Assembly (NCBI RefSeq): GCF_004745645.1 | Contig: NZ_SRMB01000003.1 | Span: 124,001 to 188,000 of the forward strand | Length of the DNA stretch: 64,000 bases | Direction: 5' to 3' | From: Hymenobacter metallicola | Lineage (GTDB): Bacteria; Bacteroidota; Bacteroidia; Cytophagales; Hymenobacteraceae | Shown here: piece by piece, positions 42,639 to 51,935 of the stretch | Layout of the letters: the number at the start of each line of letters is the position of its first letter | Numbering within the stretch: position 1 is the stretch's first letter | The notes under the pieces: generated by a model | Told to the model about the DNA's origin: nothing | Database searches by the model: none | The model's input: only the letters and a program-made list of their open reading frames with translations | Translations under genes and position numbers: made by a program

Positions 42639-45302
42639 GTGAACTATGCCCGTCTGATGCGTTATTTTCTACTCTTGCCCTTATTCTTAGCTGTATTAAC
42701 TGCCCAAGCCGGCATCGTGCGGGGCAAGATTACGGACCCCAAAGGTGAGCCCCTGGCCTTTGCCAACGTAGCCGTGCGGGGCTCCGCCACCAGCACGGCT
42801 TCCAACGACCAAGGCAGCTACCAGCTGCGCCTCGATGCGGGCCAGTACGAAATGGTGTTCCAGTACGTAGGCTTCAAACCGCGGGTGGAAAAAGTAACCG
42901 TCGCCGCTGGCGACACGGCCACCGTGCTGAACGTGACCCTGACACCGGAAAACTACAACCTGGGCGAAGTGCTCATTCGGGCCTCTGACCGGGACCCGGC
43001 CTATGCCATTGTGCAGCACGCCATCGACTGGCGCAAGTATCACCGGGCGGAAGTGGCGGCTTTTACAGCCCGCATGTACATCAAGTCCATCATCCGCCTG
43101 ACCGACGTGCCGGGCAAAATAATGGGCCTCGTGAAGGTAGGGCCCGACATCAAGCCCGGCGTGGTGTACCTGTCCGAGTCGGTGTCAGATATGACTTTCC
43201 GCCAGCCCAACAAGATTCAGGAACGCATGATTTCCTCGCGGGTAAGCGGCAGCAGCAAGGGCTTCAGCTTCAACCGGGCTTCCAAGAATTTTAATTTCTA
43301 CGACAACCTGCTGCAATCCGGCTTTTCGGAGCGGGGATTCGTTTCGCCGGTGGCCCAGAATGCCATGCAGTTTTACCGCTACGAACTGGTTGGCGCCTCC
43401 CAGCAAAACGGCATTACCATCAACAAAATCCGGGTGACCCCGCGCCACCGCATCGACCCGGCTTTCTCGGGCTTCATCTACATTGCCGAAGATGGCACCT
43501 GGCGCCTGCACAGCCTCGACCTGAGCCTGGGCTCCAACTCGGGCATCGAATACGTAGATAATATGCGGGTCGAAATTTTGTATGCCCCGGCCCCGGGCCA
43601 TCCGCAGGCCTGGATTATTCAGTCGCAGAAAGTGAGCCTGAGTGCCGGGGGGCTGGGTTTCAAGGGCAATGGCAGCATCAATGCGGTGCTGTCTAACTAC
43701 CGCGTAACGCCAACTTACCCCAACCCGCCGGTGGTAGCGGCCACGCCGCCCCCCGCCAATGAGCCCGCCCACCGCGAAACCGTAGCCGAAGCCAAGCAGC
43801 AACGGCCGCAGCTGCGCGTAGCCACCCGCTCCATCCGCCGCGAAGCCCGGACCAAGGCTCAGGAAGAAATTCCGCTGCCTGAAGGGGGCGTAGCCCTAGC
43901 TCCCATGCCCAAGGGCCAGGTAATGCTAATTGAAAAAGGTGCTAATGAGCGCGACGTAGCCTACTGGGACTCCATCCGGCCTATTCCACTCAGCGAGGAG
44001 GAAGTCAAGGATTACCGGGTGAAGGACAGCGTCGAGGTGATTGAGAAATCCAAGCCCTACCAGGATTCCATGGACCGGATCCGCAACAAGCCCAGCTTTT
44101 TTGGGGTGCTTGTTGGCGGCTATACTTACAGCAACACCTACCGCCGCCGCTTCATCACCGTCGACTCGCCGACCGACAAAATGGTGTACAACACCGTCGA
44201 AGGCTTGGTTGTCAACCTCAACGCCACGTTCCTTCAGCGCTACGAAGACCGCCGCAGCTACTCCCTGGAGCCCGCGCTGCGCTACGGCTTCTCCAGCAAG
44301 CAGTTTAGCCCCAGCCTGCGCGGTGGCTACACCTTCCGGCCCGAGTCTTTTAGCCGGGTGGGGTTTGCCGTGGGCCGCACCATTCTGGATTTCGACCCTT
44401 ACAACAACCAGCCGCACACGCCCTTCAATGCGCCCCTGCTGAACACTACTTACACGCTGCTCGCCAACCGCAACTACAACAAGTACTACCAGCGCGACGG
44501 GGTTGAGCTAACCTACCGCACGGAGGCATTCAATGGCTTTTTCGTGAACCTGGGGGCGGGCTACGCCGACCGCCGGGAGCTGTACAACACCACCGCGGAG
44601 CTGATCCGGGACGTGCCCGGCCGGGCTTTTACTCCCAACCAGCCCGAGGCGGCCGAGTTGCCCCAGGGCACGGGGTTTGGCCGCAGCCGTGCCGTCACGG
44701 TTGATATAGGTCTGAACTGGCAGCCGGGGCAAAAGTATGTTACCCGCCCCGATGGCAAGTTTAACCTCTACAATTCGCGCTACCCACGGCTTTCCCTGGG
44801 CTTGCGGCAGGGCTTGCGCAACGTGCTGGGCTCCGATGTACGCTTTACCCGGTTGGAACTGGGCGTGCAGAAAGAAGTGGGCTTTGGCTTGTTTGGCGAA
44901 ACCCGCTTAAGCGGCACGGCCGGCACCTATCTGGGCACACCCGACCTGACGTTTATCGACTACCGCCACTTTGCCGGCAACCGCACTGCCTTGGCCATCA
45001 GCTTCGAGCAACAGTTCCAGCTGCTCGACAACTACCGCTATAGCACCGCTCAGCGCTATGTAGTGGGCCATTTCAGCCACCATTTCAACGGGTTCTTCTT
45101 TAATAAGCTGCCCGCTTTCCGCCAGCTCAAGTGGCAGGAGGTAGCAACGCTTAACTACCTCTACACGCCCACAGCGGGCCAGTACGCCGAGCTTGGCGTA
45201 GGCGTCGAGCACATATTCAAAATACTGCGGGTAGACTATTTTACCGCCCTGCAGGCCGGTGAGCGGCTGAACTCGGGTATCCGGATAGGCATCGGCTTTT
45301 AA
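42639..45302 (+). CDS. DUF5686 and carboxypeptidase-regulatory-like outer membrane protein
   Basis: An 887-residue protein: signal peptide (to about 24), a CarboxypepD_reg-like domain (about 26-108, IVRGKITDPKGEPLAFANV), and a long DUF5686 region that ends in a predicted beta barrel (GELGVGVEHIFKILRVDYF, final residues GIRIGIGF). DUF5686 proteins are widespread in Bacteroidota outer membranes and resemble TonB-dependent receptors without the plug; their cargo is unknown. GTG at 42639 and ATG at 42657 are both possible starts. A Lys/Pro/Ala-rich linker lies near residues 365-415. Confidence 0.85.
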   Translation: MNYARLMRYFLLLPLFLAVLTAQAGIVRGKITDPKGEPLAFANVAVRGSATSTASNDQGSYQLRLDAGQYEMVFQYVGFKPRVEKVTVAAGDTATVLNVTLTPENYNLGEVLIRASDRDPAYAIVQHAIDWRKYHRAEVAAFTARMYIKSIIRLTDVPGKIMGLVKVGPDIKPGVVYLSESVSDMTFRQPNKIQERMISSRVSGSSKGFSFNRASKNFNFYDNLLQSGFSERGFVSPVAQNAMQFYRYELVGASQQNGITINKIRVTPRHRIDPAFSGFIYIAEDGTWRLHSLDLSLGSNSGIEYVDNMRVEILYAPAPGHPQAWIIQSQKVSLSAGGLGFKGNGSINAVLSNYRVTPTYPNPPVVAATPPPANEPAHRETVAEAKQQRPQLRVATRSIRREARTKAQEEIPLPEGGVALAPMPKGQVMLIEKGANERDVAYWDSIRPIPLSEEEVKDYRVKDSVEVIEKSKPYQDSMDRIRNKPSFFGVLVGGYTYSNTYRRRFITVDSPTDKMVYNTVEGLVVNLNATFLQRYEDRRSYSLEPALRYGFSSKQFSPSLRGGYTFRPESFSRVGFAVGRTILDFDPYNNQPHTPFNAPLLNTTYTLLANRNYNKYYQRDGVELTYRTEAFNGFFVNLGAGYADRRELYNTTAELIRDVPGRAFTPNQPEAAELPQGTGFGRSRAVTVDIGLNWQPGQKYVTRPDGKFNLYNSRYPRLSLGLRQGLRNVLGSDVRFTRLELGVQKEVGFGLFGETRLSGTAGTYLGTPDLTFIDYRHFAGNRTALAISFEQQFQLLDNYRYSTAQRYVVGHFSHHFNGFFFNKLPAFRQLKWQEVATLNYLYTPTAGQYAELGVGVEHIFKILRVDYFTALQAGERLNSGIRIGIGF

Positions 45303-45320
45303 GCAGCCAATCCCTCAAAG

Positions 45321-45355
45321 AAAAGGCCCGCTACGGATACGCAGCGGGCCTTTTT
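45321..45355. terminator. Bidirectional terminator
   Basis: AAAAGGCCCGCT (45321-45332) pairs with AGCGGGCCTTTT (45343-45354) across a 10-base loop, between convergent genes. Confidence 0.83.
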
Positions 45356-45371
45356 ATAGGAGTAAAGCAGT

Positions 45372-45665
45372 CTATTTCACTTCTTCAAAATCAACGTACT
45401 CGCCGCCCTGAAAATTCTCGGGCTTGCTCTTCTGCGCCTTAGGCGGCACGAAGTCGACGCGCACGTTGCCTCCGCTCGGGGCGGGGTTGCGAGGCGGGGG
45501 CGGGGTACCGAATGCTCCTTCGAAGGGCACTCCCCCCCCGAACTGCTGGCCGTAACGCCGCGCCTGTTTCTGCACGAATTTGCCGACCAGCAAGCGGAGA
45601 ACTATCGGCAGCAAAAACCGCACGACGAAAGAAATGATAAGCAGAATGAGCAGGAACTTAACCAT
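45372..45665 (-). CDS. DUF4834 family small membrane protein
   Basis: A 97-residue protein with one N-terminal membrane helix (VKFLLILLIISFVVRFLLPIV, about 2-22), a basic stretch (KFVQKQARRYGQQFGG) and a Gly/Pro-rich then acidic soluble tail ending YVDFEEVK. The layout matches DUF4834, a Bacteroidota family of unknown function. The ATG shares its A with the FkbM stop (TGATG at 45663-45667), so translation of the two is coupled. An in-frame upstream extension is unlikely. Confidence 0.8.
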   Translation of the reverse strand: MVKFLLILLIISFVVRFLLPIVLRLLVGKFVQKQARRYGQQFGGGVPFEGAFGTPPPPRNPAPSGGNVRVDFVPPKAQKSKPENFQGGEYVDFEEVK

Positions 45666-46435
45666 CAGGAAACCGAGGGGGAAGCAGGAAGGGTAGGTTG
45701 AAAATAAAAATCGGCGGTAACGGCGCTGCGAAGCTGCTCGGCCGAGCATGGTACAAGCTCCAAACGCTCGGACAGCACAAATGGTTTATAGCCGATTTCG
45801 GCCAGTAAGGTCACTACTGTCTGCCGGTTTTCCAAGCCGTTGAGTTCGGTTTGGATTAGGGGCCGGAAGCGGCGCAGGGTGGCTTGCATATTACGAAACA
45901 CCTCCGATTCAAACCCTTCTACGTCGCACTTCACAAAGTCCAGGCGCGGTAAGTCGGCCAGCAGCTCGTCCGGAACCCGCATCGGCACTTCGTAGGTACG
46001 GGCGTAGGTTTCGGCCGTATTGCTGGCGGCTACTTTGGTCATCCCGTGGTGCAGCAGCCCATTGCGCTCAGGCGTCCCCATGCGCACTGTCATGTTTTCG
46101 CCCCCCAACGCGTAGGGCAGCAGGGTTACGTTGTCGCACCCGCTGAGACGCACATTGTCGCGCCAGATTTCCTGAAACAGCGGAATCGGCTCTACGGCCA
46201 ACACCTGCCCGCCAGGACCCGCCAGCCGCGAGAGAGCCACGGAATAATACCCCAGATTGGCGCCAATATCGAGGCACACAAAGCCGGGCTTGATGAGGTG
46301 CTGCAGAAAAAACAGCTCCGGATACTTCTCCTTGCCCCAGCCCGCGCCCACTAGTCGCAGATACACGCGACTCACCAGCCGGATATAACGTTCGAAGCCC
46401 AGGGCCCGAACCAGAAGTTTGCGGAGTTCTTTCAT
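45665..46435 (-). CDS. FkbM family SAM methyltransferase
   Basis: A 256-residue SAM-dependent methyltransferase. The SAM-binding motif is VCLDIGANLGYYSVALSR, followed by VLAVEPIPLFQEIWRDN and the FkbM block LDFVKCDVEGFESEVFRN. FkbM enzymes O-methylate sugars or polyketides; in Bacteroidota they often modify exported glycans. The acceptor is unknown. Its stop overlaps the DUF4834 start. Confidence 0.88.
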   Translation of the reverse strand: MKELRKLLVRALGFERYIRLVSRVYLRLVGAGWGKEKYPELFFLQHLIKPGFVCLDIGANLGYYSVALSRLAGPGGQVLAVEPIPLFQEIWRDNVRLSGCDNVTLLPYALGGENMTVRMGTPERNGLLHHGMTKVAASNTAETYARTYEVPMRVPDELLADLPRLDFVKCDVEGFESEVFRNMQATLRRFRPLIQTELNGLENRQTVVTLLAEIGYKPFVLSERLELVPCSAEQLRSAVTADFYFQPTLPASPSVS

Positions 46436-46534
46436 CAGGCTACAAAGATGCTGGAAAGCGAGGAAATCCGGCTCCTACGGTTTTTCCGGTGGAGCCATTG
46501 TTCTCTTGCTGAGCCAGCACTCTGCCAGCGAAGC

Positions 46535-47005
46535 TTACGGCTTTGCTTGTTTTCTGACCCGGCTCCACAACCGGGAAGTGCCGGCCGCCGCCAAGCCCCC
46601 CAGCAGATACCAGGCTACGGTCATCACCTGGGTTTGGCGGGTACGGTTGCTGGGCGCTTCCCCCAGACCCATTGGACCGGGTAGCAGCACGCCGCCGGCA
46701 CCAGCGGCCAACCCTAGGATACTGCCCCGGGCCCAGGCTTTTTTGCCCCGGCCCACTAGGCTATAATACAGCCCGTTGGATAGAATATCCCCCGCCATGG
46801 TTAGGTTAAACAAGGTAGCCGGGTCGGGCTGCGGAGCCCGGGCTTTGCCGAGCAGCTTGCGCAGACCACGCATGCCCAGCACATCCATCCGGGGGGCATC
46901 GGGCGAAATGCGGCGGGCCGTTTCGTGAATGGCCGTCAAGACCAAAGCTCCCGCTAGGCCACTACCCAGTGCTTGGAGCAAACCACCTGATTTTTTGCGT
47001 TTCAT
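46535..47005 (-). CDS. Hypothetical membrane protein
   Basis: A 156-residue protein with no recognised family. The start at 47005 (MKRKKSGGLLQALGSGLAG) is chosen because the longer frame has an unlikely Trp-rich leader. Hydrophobic segments appear at about 10-28, 62-82, 88-108 and 125-145, connected by Arg/Lys-rich loops (RRISPDAPRMD, SNRTRQTQ), so it should span the inner membrane three or four times. Nothing in the neighbourhood (FkbM gene, tRNA) suggests a job. Confidence 0.6.
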   Translation of the reverse strand: MKRKKSGGLLQALGSGLAGALVLTAIHETARRISPDAPRMDVLGMRGLRKLLGKARAPQPDPATLFNLTMAGDILSNGLYYSLVGRGKKAWARGSILGLAAGAGGVLLPGPMGLGEAPSNRTRQTQVMTVAWYLLGGLAAAGTSRLWSRVRKQAKP

Positions 47006-47123
47006 AGGCAAGCAAGCAATATCGCAGGCCACAACCGTGGCCCGCCATACCCACCAACGCCAAACCAGAAGCAAGGGTTAAGACGAAATTTTAGGAATTC
47101 GCCACAAAAATTCCGCGGAAGGC

Positions 47124-47155
47124 TTGCGCCTTGTTCGGCCAGCTGCCTATCTTTG
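47124..47155 (+). promoter_or_regulatory. Promoter for tRNA-Thr
   Basis: TTG (47124-47126), 21 bases of spacer, then TATCTTTG (47148-47155), 35 bases before the mature tRNA. It fits the Bacteroidota consensus. Confidence 0.6.
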
Positions 47156-47189
47156 CCTCCCCAACCCGCAAAAGGCGGCTTCGGGAAAT

Positions 47190-47265
47190 GCCTCTTTAGC
47201 TCAGTTGGTAGAGCAGCTCATTCGTAATGAGCAGGTCGTTGGTTCGAGTCCAATAAGAGGCTCCA
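47190..47265 (+). tRNA. tRNA-Thr (anticodon CGT)
   Basis: A complete cloverleaf: acceptor stem GCCTCTT pairing with AAGAGGC, D loop with AGCTCAGTTGGTAGAGC, anticodon stem GCTCA/TGAGC around loop TTCGTAA giving anticodon CGT, T arm with GTTCGAGTCC, and an encoded CCA end. It decodes ACG. It stands alone, with its own promoter upstream and terminator downstream. Confidence 0.96.
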
Positions 47266-47267
47266 CA

Positions 47268-47310
47268 GAAAAAGCCCGCAAGGTTGCTCCGGCATCTTGC
47301 GGGCTTTTTC
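47268..47310. terminator. Terminator after tRNA-Thr
   Basis: A 15-bp stem (47268-47282 with 47296-47310) with a 13-base loop and a T run. It also lies just past the stop of the histidine kinase gene on the minus strand, so it can end both transcripts. Confidence 0.85.
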
Positions 47311-47315
47311 GCGTA

Positions 47316-49553
47316 CTAGCCCCGGGGTAGGCTGATAATGCATTCGGTGCCCTGCCCCAGCTGCGACTCGACCCGCAGTGTGCCGCTGTGCGCTTTCACA
47401 ATGTCGATGCTTAGGGAAAGCCCCAAACCAGTGCCTTGCCCAGCCGGTTTGGTCGTAAAAAAGGGCTCGAAAATCTTGGTGCGCACACTTTCGGCCATGC
47501 CAACGCCATTGTCAGTCACCCGAATTTCCACCTGCTCGGGCAACTGCCGGGTGCTGACGCGCACGGTAGGAATATAGCCCTCCGCTTCGAGCTGCTGGCG
47601 CTGTTGAACGGCGTATAGAGCGTTGGTGAACAGGTTTAGCAACACTCGGCCCATATCCTGGGGCACAATCTGAACGGGTAGTAGGGTTGGGTCAAGATCT
47701 GTATCAATCTGCACTGCCAACGTTTTTTCGGTTCCCAATAAGGCTTGGTACGCCAAGCGCAGATATTCCTGGACCAATTCATTTAGCTGACTTAACTCGC
47801 GCTGCCCGGTACCGGCCCGGGAGTGCTCCAGCATATCCTTGATGATGGAGGAGGCCCGCACGCCATGCTGGCTTATCTCCTGCAGATTCTGCTTGAGCCC
47901 GGCCAGGATTTTCTGCTCCAAATTTCCATCCGTAGTGGTTTGCTGCGGCATGCTGTCTATCATGGCTGTGCTTACCTCGGCAAACTTCTTCATGAAACTC
48001 AGCGGGTTCTGCAGTTCATGCGCAATACCGGCCGACAGTTCCCCGACGAAGGCCCATTTCTCAGAAGCAACCAGTTGGTTTTGGGTTTGCCGCAGCTGTT
48101 GTAAGGTGCGCTTATTGCGCCGGAGCTGCCAATACAGAAGCCCACCTAGTCCCGAGAGGATTACGAGTGTCAGCCCTGCCCCACCCAGCAATTGGTTTCG
48201 TTTGCGCAGATGCACGGCCTGCACGGCCTGTACTTGCCGCAGATTGGCAATCTGGGCGCTTTGAGCCTGCTCGAGCCGTTCACCTTCGTACTGAGCTACG
48301 TGGTAAGCGCCCTGGGCGGCACTCATGGAATCGGCCAGGGCTAGATATAGCTGTGTGTACTGCTGCACTCGTGCCGACTGTTTACGCAAGCTATAGTGCC
48401 GGATAATTTGCGCCAGATACTTTGTTCTCAATCCATTAAGGTGGGCCTTTGTCGCCTTTTGGTAAGCCGTTAGCCAATATTGTTCTGCGTTATTATACTG
48501 GTGGGTTGAGGCATAGTATTGCGCCCAAGCTGCATCAAGTTGCAATTCACCCGGCCGACCACTTATCATCAACTGCATGGAATCAGCAAGATACTGGGCC
48601 CGTTGCAACAGGGGTAGTGCAGCTGTTAGCTGACCTGTTTTTAGAAGTATGTTAGCGTTATCAACGCAGCCGTAAGCCACATACAACCTACCATTTACTG
48701 TATCCTGCCAAGCAGCTTTTAAAGCTAAGTCGGCGTACTGTTGAGCAACAGTATAATGGTCTTTTTGTAAATGCAATCGAGAAAGAGCTGCCAGAGTATA
48801 AAATTTCCTAAGTCCACCAACGGCATGTTTAGTTTCTAAATCTTGTGCTTGCCGCAAATAATACAGGGCTCTATCTACGTTTCCCCAATCAGCATATGTG
48901 GAACCAGCCACCATCAACTCATTGGTATACAGCATCCAATCAAAATTTTTGAATAAGTCAGCCGCCTTCAGGTAATGATTGATAGCCTGATTATAATCAC
49001 CCATATGGCGATAAGATCCTCCTAAGACGAGGTAACAGGCAGCCACATTTTCTGCCGCGCCCTGTAGCCGATAGTAAACCAGCTTTTTCTGAAAATACTG
49101 GTAACGAGCCTTAGGTTGTTCGAGCTGATTATAGAGCGGGGCCATGTCAATGAGCAGCCGAGGAATTGGATGTCCAACTTTATCGAAGCTCTCAACAGCC
49201 TGTTTTATGGCTTCCAACGAGCGAATATCTTTGGTCTGTAACCCCCAACGCTTTAGTCCTGTTTCAAGCAAGCGGTAAGGAGTATCATCCAGTGATTTAA
49301 CTCGGCTATTTACTTGTAACAATTCTTCCAGTAATGGCAAGGCTTGTAGGCGACGCTTGGGCTCAGTCAGCTCAATCACATCCAGGATATGAACAATGGT
49401 GCGCAAGCGGACTGCATCAGCTTGTTGCCCACTCAGAACTGTCCGCAAGGAGTCGTAGTCAGCATCCCAATACCAGTGTTGCGCTTCACTCAGCTGACTT
49501 TGCAGCAGCAAAACCACCAGAAACAGTAGATACCTGCCTTTTATGAAATGCAC
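47316..49553 (-). CDS. TPR-sensor histidine kinase
   Basis: A 745-residue membrane kinase starting at GTG 49553. It has a signal peptide (about 25), a long periplasmic TPR array (about 60-400), a coiled coil, a membrane helix near 454-475, and a HisKA region with His512 in GIAHELQNPLSF. The ATPase domain has LLNLFTNALYAVQQ, DNGVGM and GTGLGLSLSIDIVKAHSG. No response regulator is next to it. The layout matches the kinase at 23222-25126 but the H box is of a different type. The sensor half is AT-richer than the kinase half. Confidence 0.92.
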   Translation of the reverse strand: MHFIKGRYLLFLVVLLLQSQLSEAQHWYWDADYDSLRTVLSGQQADAVRLRTIVHILDVIELTEPKRRLQALPLLEELLQVNSRVKSLDDTPYRLLETGLKRWGLQTKDIRSLEAIKQAVESFDKVGHPIPRLLIDMAPLYNQLEQPKARYQYFQKKLVYYRLQGAAENVAACYLVLGGSYRHMGDYNQAINHYLKAADLFKNFDWMLYTNELMVAGSTYADWGNVDRALYYLRQAQDLETKHAVGGLRKFYTLAALSRLHLQKDHYTVAQQYADLALKAAWQDTVNGRLYVAYGCVDNANILLKTGQLTAALPLLQRAQYLADSMQLMISGRPGELQLDAAWAQYYASTHQYNNAEQYWLTAYQKATKAHLNGLRTKYLAQIIRHYSLRKQSARVQQYTQLYLALADSMSAAQGAYHVAQYEGERLEQAQSAQIANLRQVQAVQAVHLRKRNQLLGGAGLTLVILSGLGGLLYWQLRRNKRTLQQLRQTQNQLVASEKWAFVGELSAGIAHELQNPLSFMKKFAEVSTAMIDSMPQQTTTDGNLEQKILAGLKQNLQEISQHGVRASSIIKDMLEHSRAGTGQRELSQLNELVQEYLRLAYQALLGTEKTLAVQIDTDLDPTLLPVQIVPQDMGRVLLNLFTNALYAVQQRQQLEAEGYIPTVRVSTRQLPEQVEIRVTDNGVGMAESVRTKIFEPFFTTKPAGQGTGLGLSLSIDIVKAHSGTLRVESQLGQGTECIISLPRG

Positions 49554-49784
49554 TACTGAATAAGAAAATGAACTATACAGCAGCGGCCAGAGGCGCCCTT
49601 GTGTTTAGCTCCGGGTAAATAATCCGGAAGATACATTACCAATATGAATCGGGCGCAATATTGTTTATCAGTATATTATATATGAAATAACCTATAATAA
49701 TTCTGCCTTCTACCTGCCGCACAAAAGGCTGTATGAAGATATACTGCAAAGTTGCCACTGGCTTTGGCATCAGTCCTGCAAGAA

Positions 49785-50594
49785 TCAATTTGCCCGCCAG
49801 CTAAGTCCCATGCCCACCCCCCCACCGGGTTGCCAGGTAGGGGACGCATGCAGACCGGCGAGTAGCCCCGGCCGGTGCCCCCAACGGCTGCGGTGGCTAA
49901 GGTAAGCCAGATGAGCCGACAGAATACCGAAACCGGCTCCGGCCAGCACATCCGATTCCCAGTGCTTGTTGTTCAGCATGCGCAGGGTGCCCACACTCGC
50001 GGCTACGGCGTAGGCTCCTACCCCATACCACTGGCTTTTGTGGCGCAATTCGGCGTGAACGATACTAGCTGCCAGAAAAGCCTGGGCAGTGTGCCCGGAA
50101 GGAAAAGAGTTTTGTGCTGAGCCATCAGGACGCCAGATACGGGTGGTGTACTTGACGGTCGTCACACCGGCACACATCAATAATTCCGATTTAGTAATAA
50201 CCAGCAGAGTATTGATCCGGTCATTGCGCGACTGTATTCCAAGCAAAGCTGTGGCGCCTAACTCCAAGTAAGGAGCATACTGCAAGTAATCATCCGCGTG
50301 AGTGCGGAAGCCAGGCAAAGTATGCGCAATCATCTGGCGTATGGTGTAATTGCCTACCGCGCTGTGGCTGCCGACGGCCGCCACCCCGCACCCAATAAGC
50401 AGCATAGGCACCACACTAGCCCGCACCAAGTTGCCTTGGTACCAGGACTTCACCACTGGCGGCGCTATCAAAATTGGTGATTCAAATTGGTGCAGTGTAT
50501 CTGTTTCGGTGGCCACTCTACGCTGGGCCGTGCACACGAATAGAGGCTCTGCAATTATGCTAATGGCCAGAAGCAGACGGACAACGAACAGCAT
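49785..50594 (-). CDS. PAP2 superfamily phosphatase
   Basis: A 269-residue protein with an N-terminal signal or membrane segment and a PAP2 acid phosphatase domain. All three motifs are present: KYTTRIWRP (K-x6-RP), FPSGHTAQ (PSGH) and RMLNNKHWESD (R-x5-H-x3-D). Such enzymes remove phosphate from lipids such as undecaprenyl diphosphate or phosphatidate, in the membrane or periplasm; the exact substrate is unknown. The gene stands alone. Confidence 0.9.
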   Translation of the reverse strand: MLFVVRLLLAISIIAEPLFVCTAQRRVATETDTLHQFESPILIAPPVVKSWYQGNLVRASVVPMLLIGCGVAAVGSHSAVGNYTIRQMIAHTLPGFRTHADDYLQYAPYLELGATALLGIQSRNDRINTLLVITKSELLMCAGVTTVKYTTRIWRPDGSAQNSFPSGHTAQAFLAASIVHAELRHKSQWYGVGAYAVAASVGTLRMLNNKHWESDVLAGAGFGILSAHLAYLSHRSRWGHRPGLLAGLHASPTWQPGGGVGMGLSWRAN

Positions 50595-50764
50595 GAGCTA
50601 GGATACCTCCCGAAATAGGCTGCGAGAGCTGACAAGTAACTCCCCATTTCTAGAGGAAATCTGTAGCCCGACTATCTGTCACTGTCATTGTCCTCTGTCG
50701 AATCCAGACGGGCAGAGAGGCCCCGCAGAAGGTCATCTCGCTAGGCTGATTCTGCTGAAATAAA

Positions 50765-50796
50765 AAAAGGCTGGAAGCATTTGCTTCCAGCCTTTT
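50765..50796 (-). terminator. Terminator of Ser/Gly-rich protein gene
   Basis: AAAAGGCTGGAAGC pairs with GCTTCCAGCCTTTT around a 4-base loop, followed on the minus strand by a T run. Confidence 0.85.
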
Positions 50797-50816
50797 CCGA
50801 GGGCATTGCTTATGGC

Positions 50817-51614
50817 TTACAGGTTGCCGCTGTAGTCGTCGTCGCCTAGACTCGAGGAAGCGCTGGTGTTGGCGCTGCCACTGCGGTAGCCCGAGCTGCT
50901 ATTGTCATTGCTCGACGAGGAAGACGAAGAACGGTAGTCGGAAGAGCCCGAGGGCGAAGAGTTATAGCGGCCTGAACGGCTACCCGAGCCATACGAGCTG
51001 CCCGATGCGTAGTTATTACCCGAGTAGCTGCTGTTGCTGCCGGCGCTGTTGCCGGTATAGCCGCGTTCATCAGCGTTGTAGCCGCCCGAGCCGTAGCTCT
51101 TACCCGAGCTATAGTCATTCTCAGACTTTGACCGGTAGCTACCGCGGTGGGTCGACTTACCGCCCGAGCGCATCGACAGCCAGCCGATACCGCCCAGCAG
51201 TAGAGCGCCGCCTACTACTTTCTGAGTGGTGCTGAGCTTATTCACCTGGTCCAGAGCTTTGGTGCCAAAGTCCTTCACCGACTGCGGAATTTCCTTGCTG
51301 CCATCCAGCCAGGACGAAATGTTCATCCACGACTGCAGCCCTTGCTGGTTATCCTGGCTACCGCGCTTCTGATCCTGGCTTTGGCTTTGCGACTGGTCCG
51401 TCATGCTGGCGCTTGTGCGGCTTGAACCCGACTCGGAAGTAGCAGTGCGGGAATTGGGCGAGCTGCCAGCTGATGAGGTGGAAGCAGTGGTATGTTGAGG
51501 GTCGGAAGCACCCTGGGCAGAAGCGCTGTTCGACTGTTGGGAAGACGAGTTGGAAGTTTTGCTGGTACCGGTAGCGTTGGCACCCGAGGTGGGTTGATTC
51601 TGCTTGTTTTCCAT
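50817..51614 (-). CDS. Ser/Gly-rich low-complexity protein with one hydrophobic segment
   Basis: A 265-residue protein from the ATG at 51614. Residues 1-90 are Ser/Thr/Gln-rich; then a structured part has SWLDGSKEIPQSVKDFG and KALDQVNKLSTTQKVVGGA, followed by a short hydrophobic segment (LLLGGIGWLSM, about 145-156). The last 110 residues are almost only Ser, Gly, Tyr, Asn and Asp (for example SGSSYGSGSRSGRYNSS). No family is recognised. The composition resembles disordered stress-associated proteins. It is divergent from the SDR gene across a 321-base gap. Confidence 0.68.
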   Translation of the reverse strand: MENKQNQPTSGANATGTSKTSNSSSQQSNSASAQGASDPQHTTASTSSAGSSPNSRTATSESGSSRTSASMTDQSQSQSQDQKRGSQDNQQGLQSWMNISSWLDGSKEIPQSVKDFGTKALDQVNKLSTTQKVVGGALLLGGIGWLSMRSGGKSTHRGSYRSKSENDYSSGKSYGSGGYNADERGYTGNSAGSNSSYSGNNYASGSSYGSGSRSGRYNSSPSGSSDYRSSSSSSSNDNSSSGYRSGSANTSASSSLGDDDYSGNL

Positions 51615-51935
51615 GGCAAATACGTGGGTTAGTACGGCAAACAATTGGCTTAGCAGTCAAGCTAAGTGAGTCTCTATTCGTAAAGCACGACTCAGAGGTT
51701 TCATAAAAAACCTCTTTTTATTCCTAGTTGCACCACAACTTTTCGGCTTACCAACCAGTACCGTACAACTTATGAACACCCTCTTTAGTTCTTAAAAGTC
51801 ATGTAGCTACAAGACCCATTTACCGGCTCGAAAGCGGCGGGTATGCTCAACAAGCCGGGAAAAATGCCTAGTCGGCTTTCCACGTTGTGGAAAGGGCCCA
51901 AAGAGGGAACCCATTTGCAGTTAATAGCAACATCA
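51615..51935. other. 321-base divergent intergenic region
   Basis: No gene is supported here; the in-frame extension of the SDR from 51843 looks unlike coding sequence. A small hairpin, GAGGTTT/AAACCTC, lies at 51695-51714. The region must hold the promoters of the Ser/Gly-rich gene and the SDR gene, but no consensus promoter is evident. Confidence 0.5.

Noticed and set aside
47124..47330. 68-codon frame across the tRNA-Thr gene
   Set aside because: It translates the tRNA itself (SLAQLVEQLIRNEQVVGSSPIRG pattern in part), a well-known artefact of tRNA genes on the same strand.
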